Positions 1-6,070 of a stretch of 13,082 nt of DNA are shown here, one piece after another. The notes beneath the pieces were generated by a model. That model saw only the letters and a list, made by a program, of their open reading frames with translations. It had not been told where the DNA came from and made no database searches. The DNA lies in contig JAUXOH010000001.1 of assembly GCA_030682505.1 (NCBI GenBank), positions 1 to 13,082 on the forward strand. Direction: 5' to 3'. A program made the position numbers and the translations under genes. Origin of the DNA: Candidatus Didemnitutus sp. (lineage in GTDB: Bacteria; Verrucomicrobiota; Verrucomicrobiia; Opitutales; Opitutaceae). Within the stretch, counting starts at the first letter, position 1, and every line of letters begins with the position of its first letter.

Positions 1-1
1 G

Positions 2-632
2 GAACTCAGCTCGCTGATCATGGCAATGCACCGCATGCAGCAGCGGCAGTTGCCCATGGTGCTGATCGGCGCCGGCCTCCCCATCCTGCCGGGCCTCGCG
101 GGGGAGTCGAAGTCCTACGCGGAGCGGCTGTTTTCGTTCCCCGACATCGGCGCCCTCTCCGAGGCCGACTCGGTGAAGGCCCTCAAGGATCCGACCAGCG
201 CCGTGGGAGTGGGCTTTGCGACCGACGCACTCAGAGAGATATACCGTCTGACGCAGGGCTACCCGTATTTCCTGCAAGAATGGGGTTACCAGTCATGGAA
301 CCTCGCCGAGGCCTCGCCGATCACCGTCGACGTGGTGAAGGAGGCGTCCCCGAGCGTGGTAGTGCGCCTGGACAAGAACTCTTTCCGGGTGCGCTTCGAC
401 CGGCTGACGCCTTCGGAAAAACGATTCCTGCGGGCGATGGCTGGTTTAGGCGCGGGCGCACCGCATCGGCGACATCGCCGCCGCGCTTGGCGTGCAAACC
501 ATGAGCCTGGGCCCACACCGCGCCAGCCTGATCAAGCAGGGCATGATTTACAGTCCGGCCTACGGTGAACTCGCGTTCACGGTCCCGCTCTTCGACGGCC
601 TTATGATGCGGGCCATGCCCGGCTTGAAATAG
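2..632 (+). pseudogene. AAA-type ATP-binding protein, C-terminal part, frameshifted
   Basis: The window opens inside this gene: the frame is already open at base 2 (ELSSLIMAMHRMQQ) with no start, so the Walker A half lies outside. The visible part resembles the C-terminal half of a family of single-protein AAA ATPases, with 'LVLIGAGLP'-like strand text (here PMVLIGAGLPILPGLAGESK), then YAERLFSFP, a GYPYFLQEWG motif, and FRVRFDRLTPSEKRFLRAMA leading into a winged-helix-like tail. At about 449-461 the frame breaks. The first frame runs on into arginine-rich nonsense to 568, while the +1 frame resumes with HRIGDIAAALGVQTMSLGP and ends in a family-like tail (GMIYSPAYGELAFTVPLF...) at a TAG at 630-632. 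One extra base explains this. It is either a real inactivating mutation or a sequencing error. Cellular role unknown; related genes often sit in accessory regions. Confidence 0.75.
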
Positions 633-1042
633 TGTTAGCTGACGCGCCCCAGCGTGGTCCTTGGCGGTCAGTCTTTCTGGCATTCGTCTGGAAAATTCCG
701 CTAGGGAACAGGCCCCTCACGGGTCGAGAATAGCTGGCCCTACCGCGGTAACTTGCCGGCGCAGGCGAAAACACGGCCTGCTTACGTCAAGTGCATACCC
801 CGTAAAACAATTGAGAATCTCCGCACTTGCGCGGGCCTCATAGGTTTAACTGCGCCTGAAAAAACGAAAACCGGATAACCCGGGGGGGCAGGTCAGCGGG
901 CCTTTGTCTTTGCGAAGACTTCCTCTGCCGTGATTTCTGGCCGACCTTTCGGATGAAGACCAAGTCACCGCGAAGCTCGCCAGCCCGCAAAGGCCTGAGG
1001 AAGAATCTCGATTGCTGATGCGGGACTCCTTCGACCAGAAGC
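633..1042. other. Intergenic stretch without recognisable gene
   Basis: These 410 bases separate the broken ATPase gene from the end of the minus-strand ABC ATPase gene. Short open frames exist on both strands, but their translations are arginine-rich and low in complexity and resemble no family I know. The minus strand was read for the start of an FtsX/MacB-like permease, which would be expected after the ABC ATPase; nothing like its hydrophobic N-terminal segment is visible. The only structures seen are a weak minus-strand terminator-like element at 859-883 and a 6-bp inverted repeat at 761-781. Confidence 0.6.
859..883 (-). terminator. Weak rho-independent terminator candidate after ABC ATPase
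   Basis: Read on the minus strand, a 4-bp GC stem (CCGG, loop GTTAT, CCGG) is followed directly by TTTTCGTTTTTT. It lies about 160 bases past the stop of the ABC ATPase gene, the right place and direction to end the adaptor-ATPase transcript. The stem is short and the T-run is interrupted by CG, so it is only a candidate. Confidence 0.3.
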
Positions 1043-1753
1043 CTAGCGCGTCGGGTCCGACTCCACCTGTTCGTCGACGACGCGGCCGTCGAAGACGTGG
1101 ATCGTGCGCTCGGAATGCCGGGCAAAACGGGCGTCGTGTGTGACCATGACAATCGTTGAGCCTGACTTGTGCAGATGGTGCAGCAACTCCATGACGGCGT
1201 CGCCGTTCTTGGAATCGAGGTTCCCCGTCGGTTCATCCGCCAGGAGCACGGCGGGCGAACCCGCGAGCGCCCGTGCGACCGCGACGCGTTGTTGTTGACC
1301 GCCGGAGAGCTGGGAGGGCAGATGTTTGGCGCGATGGCCCATACCGACCTTTTCCAGCGCCTCGGTGACGCGCTGTTTGCGTTCTCCGGCCGGCATGCCG
1401 CGGTAGGTCAGAGGCAGTTCGACATTCTCGTAAACGGTGAGGTCGCCAATGAGATTGAAGGACTGAAAGATGAATCCGATCTCGCGATTGCGGATGCGTG
1501 CGCGCTCGGGGAGCGTCAATCCGTGCACGGGGCGACCGTTGAGGTAATACGTTCCATCGGTGGGTGTATCGAGCAGGCCGAGGATGGAAAGCAAGGTGGA
1601 CTTGCCGCAACCGGAAGGACCGGCGATCGACACAAACTCTCCCTTGTTGATTTCCAGATGAATGCCGGAAAGCGCGTGCGTCTCAACTTCGTCGGTGAGA
1701 AACACCTTGGTGACGGCTTCGAGTTTGATCAGGGAGTTGTTTTCAATGGCCAT
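1043..1753 (-). CDS. ABC transporter ATP-binding protein, MacB/LolD type
   Basis: A 236-residue nucleotide-binding subunit, full length for the MacB/LolD/FtsE class that energises FtsX-type permeases in efflux or lipoprotein release. All motifs are intact: Walker A GPSGCGKST (45-53), Q-loop Gln97, signature LSGGQQQRVAVARAL (149-163), Walker B VLLADEP with catalytic Glu174, D-loop NLDS (178-181) and switch His206 in MVTHD. The N-terminal LIKLEAVTKVF and the LPERARIRNREIGFIFQ stretch are typical of this class. It follows the HlyD-like adaptor gene on the same strand after 163 bases and was probably co-transcribed with it. No clear Shine-Dalgarno precedes the ATG. No permease gene follows, which is odd for this class: the protein needs a membrane partner from elsewhere. 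Family assignment is secure; the substrate is unknown. Confidence 0.95.
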   Translation of the reverse strand: MAIENNSLIKLEAVTKVFLTDEVETHALSGIHLEINKGEFVSIAGPSGCGKSTLLSILGLLDTPTDGTYYLNGRPVHGLTLPERARIRNREIGFIFQSFNLIGDLTVYENVELPLTYRGMPAGERKQRVTEALEKVGMGHRAKHLPSQLSGGQQQRVAVARALAGSPAVLLADEPTGNLDSKNGDAVMELLHHLHKSGSTIVMVTHDARFARHSERTIHVFDGRVVDEQVESDPTR

Positions 1754-1813
1754 GAGTGTTGGGGGTGGGGTGAAAGAGGTAACACGTGAAGAGGGCGGGA
1801 AGTTACAAAGAGT

Positions 1814-1885
1814 TTAACTCGTCGGCGCGTCATCGAACCAACTGACGAGGCGGAGAAGCGAAAGGATGATCACCGGGCCGAGCAT
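1814..1885 (-). CDS. Possible 23-codon small ORF between adaptor and ATPase genes
   Basis: In the 163-base gap after the adaptor gene, the minus strand has an ATG-to-TAA frame encoding MLGPVIILSLLRLVSWFDDA plus PTS. It is hydrophobic at the N-terminus. There is no obvious ribosome binding site and no family match that I know. It may be chance, or a leftover of a longer membrane gene. Listed only because the gap is unusually long for an operon of this kind. Confidence 0.12.
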   Translation of the reverse strand: MLGPVIILSLLRLVSWFDDAPTS

Positions 1886-1916
1886 GGTCTGGGAGTCAGG
1901 AGGGCGTCGCAGCGGG

Positions 1917-3170
1917 TCAGTTCAGCCGAATGCGTTCATTGGAGTCCCATTGCGACATATCCGAGAGAATGACGCGGTCGCCCGGCTGCAGACCGGCGCG
2001 GATTTCGATCGTGTTCACCGAACTGCGCCCAAGCTGCACTTGGGTCCGGACAGCCTCGCCGGTGCTCGGATCGATCTTGAAGATGCCGACGGTGGAACGC
2101 TCTTGTCCGAAGGCCGGTCGGCCAACATAGATCACGTCGTCGAGGCGCTCGAGTTCGATGGTACCGTCAACCGAGAGATCGGGCCGAGCGCCGCGGGGCA
2201 GCGCGTTCACGATGGTGACGTCGACGAGCACCGTGCCATTTTGCACGGCAGGATCGATGCGGGAGACGCGGCCTTCGACAATGCCGTTTCGCGTGTCGAT
2301 CTGGGCAATCTGCCCGATCGCAATGTCCTTGGCCTGGGTTTCGGCAATGCGGACTTCGGCTTTGAGTTTGGTGGGATCAGCGACACGCGCGAGGTTGGTG
2401 CCTGGTTGGACCTGGGCGCCGACTTCGACCGGGAGAGCGGACAACACCCCGGCCATGGACGAACGGACCTGCAGGGCTTCGAGTTCGTCCTGGCGCAACT
2501 TTGCGAGGGAGCGAAGACGGGCGACCTCGGCCTGCTGCACAGCCAGTTGGGGTGCAATCGACTCTTTGGCGAAGGCGTAGCGCTTTTGCTCGATCTCGTT
2601 CGAAACGGCGCCTTCCGCGGCGGTGGCCTGTGTGAGGCGGAGCTCGAGTTCGGAGACGAGCCCTTCCCGGAAGAGCTCTTCGCGCACCTGCGACTGCAGT
2701 TTGGTGGTTTCGAAATTGGATCGGGCGCGCGAGGCGGTGGCTTCAGCTTGCAGCAACTGGCTTTCGAGCTGCACGCGCAGGTTGGCCAGTTGCGCTTCGG
2801 CGGCGAGGAGCTGGGACTCGGCGTTGGCCGCGCCGGAAACGACGTCGGGATTTGCCAGTTCGAGGATGAGACTGCCGGGTTCGACGATCGCACCGGGGCG
2901 CAAAATGATCTGGTCCACGCGACCGGGCGTGCGGGCCGCGATCCAACGGATCTCCTCCGGCACCAAGGTGCCCAGACCGCGCACTTGGCGCACCATCGGG
3001 CCGCGCTTGACGGTATCAATCCAGACGAGATTGCGCTCCACCGTCGGCGAGGCGGGCTTGAGACGCGCGAGCACGACGGTGATGCCGATCAAGGCCACAG
3101 CGGTGATAACAGAATAAATGATCCGCTTCTGGCGTTTTTCTTTGGCGGCGTTGGGGCGAGGAATATCCAT
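1917..3170 (-). CDS. HlyD/MacA-like periplasmic adaptor (membrane fusion protein)
   Basis: A 417-residue membrane-fusion subunit that would link an inner-membrane ABC transporter to an outer-membrane channel. Order of parts: a basic cytoplasmic start (KEKRQKR, 11-17), one membrane anchor (about 17-36), a split lipoyl/barrel-sandwich domain (about 75-112 and 233-265, with GRVDQIILRPGAIVEPG and AGVLSALPVEVGAQVQPG), a long alpha-hairpin between them (about 112-232, rich in Ala, Glu, Gln and Leu), beta-barrel (about 267-345), and a membrane-proximal end closing with GDRVILSDMSQWDSNERIRL. The 'ILSDMS.WD...RIRL' ending is one I associate with adaptors encoded beside MacB-type ATPases and NtrC-type regulators. 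It is first in a two-gene transcript with the ABC ATPase and lies 18 bases behind the predicted start point of a sigma-54 promoter. No good Shine-Dalgarno precedes the ATG. Substrate unknown. Confidence 0.93.
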   Translation of the reverse strand: MDIPRPNAAKEKRQKRIIYSVITAVALIGITVVLARLKPASPTVERNLVWIDTVKRGPMVRQVRGLGTLVPEEIRWIAARTPGRVDQIILRPGAIVEPGSLILELANPDVVSGAANAESQLLAAEAQLANLRVQLESQLLQAEATASRARSNFETTKLQSQVREELFREGLVSELELRLTQATAAEGAVSNEIEQKRYAFAKESIAPQLAVQQAEVARLRSLAKLRQDELEALQVRSSMAGVLSALPVEVGAQVQPGTNLARVADPTKLKAEVRIAETQAKDIAIGQIAQIDTRNGIVEGRVSRIDPAVQNGTVLVDVTIVNALPRGARPDLSVDGTIELERLDDVIYVGRPAFGQERSTVGIFKIDPSTGEAVRTQVQLGRSSVNTIEIRAGLQPGDRVILSDMSQWDSNERIRLN

Positions 3171-3180
3171 GCGAAAGGGT

Positions 3181-3196
3181 GAGAGTTCAGACTCTC
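3181..3196. repeat. Hairpin/operator-like inverted repeat at the adaptor promoter start point
   Basis: GAGAGT-TCAG-ACTCTC is a perfect 6-bp inverted repeat with a 4-base loop. It spans the start point predicted from the sigma-54 element (about 3188) and lies 11 bases ahead of the adaptor ATG. It could be an operator or, if transcription starts upstream of it, an RNA hairpin near the start codon. Function not shown by sequence. Confidence 0.4.
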
Positions 3197-3198
3197 AA

Positions 3199-3214
3199 CG
3201 CACCGCTCGTGCCA
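3199..3214 (-). promoter_or_regulatory. Sigma-54 (RpoN) promoter for the adaptor-ATPase genes
   Basis: On the minus strand the text is TGGCACG-AGCG-GTGCG, against the sigma-54 consensus TGGCACG-N4-TTGCW. The -24 half is perfect, the invariant GG and GC have the required 10-base spacing, and only two of five -12 positions differ. The base before it is T, also consensus. The predicted start point is about 3188, giving an 18-base leader before the adaptor ATG at 3170. An NtrC-family activator that would serve such a promoter is encoded in the same window (11323-12687). Confidence 0.75.
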
Positions 3215-3246
3215 AGTGGGTAAAAATGTTGAAACTAGTGATGATC

Positions 3247-3328
3247 AATGGGAAGTGCATTACCAAGGTTCGCCATAAAATCGCACCGAGAGCGAAGACG
3301 GGATGGAGGTGTCCCACAAATGGGAAGT
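3247..3328. repeat. 10-bp direct repeat, candidate activator sites
   Basis: AATGGGAAGT occurs at 3247-3256 and again at 3319-3328, both on the + strand and 72 bases apart, about seven helical turns. Both copies lie upstream (minus-strand sense) of the sigma-54 element, at about 33 and 105 bases, where enhancer sites for NtrC-type activators usually sit. The second copy also belongs to a small dyad, TCCCA-CAAA-TGGGA (3312-3325). They could equally be placed for the divergent receptor gene at 3417. Binding by the local regulator is an inference. Confidence 0.35.
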
Positions 3329-3416
3329 CCTCGCATGGTGGAGGTCGTCCCCACAGCGGAGGCCAAAACATCGCTTCCTGTTCAAGGAGCGTCCCTTTGT
3401 GTCGTAAATCCTTGAT

Positions 3417-5480
3417 ATGTTTTTCACTTCGTTTTCCCGGTGTGCCTCGGGCTTCTCCGGCCGTTTCCCTATGCGGTTGCTTTTCGGTGCCCTTTTTGCC
3501 GGTGCAATGATGACCGGGGTTCTGTCAGCCCAACCTGACGACAAGCTTTTCTCGTTAAGCTTGGAGGAGCTAACGGGGATGCGCGTCTCATCGGTTTCCA
3601 AGCAGGACGAGTCCCTCTGGCAGGCCGCCAGTGCCGTGAGCGTGGTGACGAGTGAGGATATCCGCCGCACTGGCGTGCTGCGGTTGGCCGAGGCGATCCG
3701 GTTGGCGGCGGGAGCCGAAGTCGCCCAGGTAGACGCCCAGACTTGGGCGGTGACCATGCGCGGATTCAACGAGGTCTATGCCAACAAGCTGCTCGTCCTC
3801 ATCGACGGTCGGTCGGTCTACAATCCGTTTTTCTCGGGTGTGCTGTGGGAATCGCAGGAGGTGTTCATGCCGGACGTCGAACGCATCGAGGTCATTCGCG
3901 GACCCGGGGCGACGTTGTGGGGAGCCAATGCCGTCAATGGCGTGATCAACATCCGCAGCAAAAGTGCGCATGATACCCAAGGGGGCCTGGCGCAGGTCGG
4001 TGCGGGAACGAACGGGCGTGATCTCGCGGCGGTCCGGTGGGGCGGCCAACTCGGCGGTGGCTGGGCCTATCGCGTCTATGCGCAGGAGAGCAACTCCGCC
4101 AACGCGGAACGCCTCGAGGCGCCGGGCGATGCCCTGGACGCTGCGGGTGAGCGACGCCAATTAGGTTTTCGCCTGGACAGCGCACCGGGTGGCCGCACGC
4201 GTTACACGCTGCAGGCGGATTGGCTGGATCTGAATGTCCACTCGCAGACCCGCATGCCCTCGTTGTCGCCTCCCTATTCAACAGAGGTCCGAGCACTCAA
4301 TCACGGGGCGATGGCCAATCTGCTGGGGCGTGTGACCCACACCCCTGGGTCTGGTGGTCAAATTCAAGTCCAGGTCTACTATGACGTTGCTGACCTGCGC
4401 ATCCCGACCGCGAGTGAGGACCGGCGGACCAGCGACCTTGACGTGCAGCACCGGCTGGCGCGGATGGGTGCCCATGAACTGATGTGGGGTGGCAACCTGC
4501 GCACCTCACGCTCGGACTTTGATGCCAACTCGCAGGTTAAGTACACCCTCGGTTCACCGGACGTGTCACAGGCGAGCCTCTTTGTGCAGGATCAAATCCA
4601 TCTCCCCAAGGTGCCCGCGATCATCACGGTCGGCACCAAGTTTGAGCGCACCTCGTTCATGGCCTGGCAGGCCTTGCCCAGCGCCCGATTTTCCTGGATG
4701 CCGAAGAAAGAGTTCACCTTGTGGGGAGCCATCTCGCGGGCGGTCCGCGCGCCGTCGGCCATCGAGCGTGGCATCAACACCCGGTTGACTGTCTTGCCGC
4801 CGGGTTTTGGCGAACCGCCGCTGCCGTTGCCCTTGGAAATTGTGGGCCTCGGGAGTCCCGATTTCGGAGCGGAAAAATTGATCGCGCTGGAGCTCGGCGT
4901 GCGCGCCCAACTGGCCCCGCAATTTGTGGTGGAGATGGCGCTCTTCCACAACCGCTATGAGGATCTGCAAGCAATTTTGATCGGTTCGGTTGGATTCGCA
5001 CCCGCATTCCCCCCTTACCTGCAGCAGGCATCAACGTTCAGGAGTAACCGCGAACTCGACTCGATGGGCGGCGAGGCGAGTGTGACTTGGAGTCGGGCTG
5101 ATTCCGTCCGGCTTCGACTGGACTATTCAACGATCGCCTATCGCTACGCCGTCGGGAGCGGTCCGAGTGGCGTTTCCGTGTATGATCCGACCCTGACCAG
5201 CCCGAAGCATCGGCTGCAGCTGCGGGGAGATCTTGAACTGCCCCAGGACTTTGAATTCGGGTGGACCGCCCGATGGAGCGACAGCGTGCTTCAGGGTCAA
5301 GTGCCCGCTTACTTTGCCGCTGACGTCAGGCTCGGTTGGCACACGAAGGTATGGGATATCAGCCTCATCGCGCAAAACCTCGGACACAACGGGGAAGCGG
5401 AATTTGTCCAACAGTATCCCGTCTTCATCAACGCCCGGATGCGCTCCGGCTATTTCGCCAAGGTTGCTCTCTCATTTTGA
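3417..5480 (+). CDS. TonB-dependent outer-membrane receptor (small)
   Basis: An outer-membrane beta-barrel with an N-terminal plug, 687 residues from the ATG at 3417. A second in-frame ATG at 3471 begins a cleaner signal peptide (MRLLFGALFAGAMMTGVLSA, then QPDD), giving 669 residues, and may be the true start; neither has a good ribosome site. The plug follows: SLEELTGMRVSSVSKQDESL (about 48-67), SAVSVVTSEDIRRTG, LLVLIDGRSVYNPFFSG, and the hallmark VERIEVIRGPGATLWGANAV (154-173) followed by NGVINI. The rest is barrel with alternating aromatic strands, ending in the C-terminal Phe expected for barrel assembly. It is compact, with no carboxypeptidase-like extension or N-terminal signalling domain. 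It is the first gene of the operon, 26 bases before the YfiR-like gene, so it may supply a ligand or a signal to the downstream sensor. Ligand unknown. Confidence 0.93.
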   Translation: MFFTSFSRCASGFSGRFPMRLLFGALFAGAMMTGVLSAQPDDKLFSLSLEELTGMRVSSVSKQDESLWQAASAVSVVTSEDIRRTGVLRLAEAIRLAAGAEVAQVDAQTWAVTMRGFNEVYANKLLVLIDGRSVYNPFFSGVLWESQEVFMPDVERIEVIRGPGATLWGANAVNGVINIRSKSAHDTQGGLAQVGAGTNGRDLAAVRWGGQLGGGWAYRVYAQESNSANAERLEAPGDALDAAGERRQLGFRLDSAPGGRTRYTLQADWLDLNVHSQTRMPSLSPPYSTEVRALNHGAMANLLGRVTHTPGSGGQIQVQVYYDVADLRIPTASEDRRTSDLDVQHRLARMGAHELMWGGNLRTSRSDFDANSQVKYTLGSPDVSQASLFVQDQIHLPKVPAIITVGTKFERTSFMAWQALPSARFSWMPKKEFTLWGAISRAVRAPSAIERGINTRLTVLPPGFGEPPLPLPLEIVGLGSPDFGAEKLIALELGVRAQLAPQFVVEMALFHNRYEDLQAILIGSVGFAPAFPPYLQQASTFRSNRELDSMGGEASVTWSRADSVRLRLDYSTIAYRYAVGSGPSGVSVYDPTLTSPKHRLQLRGDLELPQDFEFGWTARWSDSVLQGQVPAYFAADVRLGWHTKVWDISLIAQNLGHNGEAEFVQQYPVFINARMRSGYFAKVALSF

Positions 5481-5506
5481 GCGACGCCGCGAACACCGTG
5501 CGACGT

Positions 5507-6070
5507 ATGAAGCGTTACCGCTCTCTTCTGGCCGCGGCCTGCCTGCTCTTGGGTTTGGCAGTGCCGTTGCTCATGGCGCAACGCCGCCCGGAGTCCGCCC
5601 CCACTGAACTGGAGAGTAAGGCGCTTTTCATTTTCTACTTTGCCACCTTTGTTGATTGGCCGAAGGTCCCGGGCGAGGGGGAAACCGGTCCCCTGACCGT
5701 GGGCGTGATGGGTCGCGAGGAGCTGGTCGAAGGACTGCGGCGTGTTTTGAATAACCGCACAGTCCGGGGTCGGCCGATTGTCGTGCAACCAGTCGATGCC
5801 GACGCGGTGGCGGAGCGGCTGGATATCATCTTCTTCGGACGGGATGCGCCGGCCAGCCAAGGCGCGGCCTTGACCCGGTTGGCGGGAAGCCCGGTGCTGA
5901 CGGTCGGGGAAACCGAGGGTTTTTGCCAACGGGGAGGAATGATCAATTTCTACATCAATGAAGGCCGGATTTTCTTTGAGATCAATCCCGCCGCCACTGA
6001 GCGCGCCAAGCTCAAGTTGAGTTCTCGGCTTCTCAGTTTGGCGCGCCTCGTGGGGGAGCCTGTTCGATGA
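5507..6070 (+). CDS. Periplasmic YfiR/DUF4154-family protein
   Basis: A 187-residue secreted protein. A basic start and hydrophobic core (MKRYRSLLAAACLLLGLAVP, then LLMAQ) form a signal peptide cleaved at about residue 24-25. The mature part shows the family pattern in order: ELESKALFIFYFATFVDWP (35-52), PLTVGVMGREELVEGLRRVL, RTVRGRPIVV (84-93), DIIFFGRD, SPVLTVGETEGFCQRGGMIN (128-147), GRIFFEINP and KLKLSSRLLSLARLV. In Pseudomonas YfiBNR, YfiR is a periplasmic repressor that binds the sensor domain of the diguanylate cyclase YfiN. Here the next gene encodes a histidine kinase with a similar periplasmic domain. The mature protein has one cysteine (Cys140), so an internal disulfide is impossible. 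The open frame extends upstream into the receptor gene; ATG 5507 is chosen because it starts the signal peptide, and an in-frame GTG at 5498 is an alternative. It overlaps the kinase gene by ATGA. Confidence 0.88.
   Translation: MKRYRSLLAAACLLLGLAVPLLMAQRRPESAPTELESKALFIFYFATFVDWPKVPGEGETGPLTVGVMGREELVEGLRRVLNNRTVRGRPIVVQPVDADAVAERLDIIFFGRDAPASQGAALTRLAGSPVLTVGETEGFCQRGGMINFYINEGRIFFEINPAATERAKLKLSSRLLSLARLVGEPVR

Noticed and set aside
761..781. Inverted repeat GCAGGC / GCCTGC with a 9-base loop as a terminator
   Set aside because: There is no T-run after the stem on either strand, and a 6-bp stem with this loop is common by chance in GC-rich DNA.
2231..2248. Inverted repeat CCGTGC-CATTTT-GCACGG
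   Set aside because: It lies within the adaptor coding sequence and is explained by its codons; no regulatory role is indicated.
1866..3182. Open frame of 438 codons on the + strand opposite the HlyD-like gene
   Set aside because: The opposite strand encodes a full adaptor with recognisable domains; this frame is an antisense by-product of GC-rich codons and resembles no family.
3361..3374. GG-N10-GC on the + strand as a sigma-54 promoter for the receptor gene
   Set aside because: Only the GG and GC with a few flanking bases match; the -24 half is otherwise poor. It is far weaker than the minus-strand element at 3199-3214.
5336..5506. Upstream extension of the YfiR-like frame to 5336
   Set aside because: The extra residues overlap the receptor gene, are not protein-like, and would bury the signal peptide that starts at 5507.
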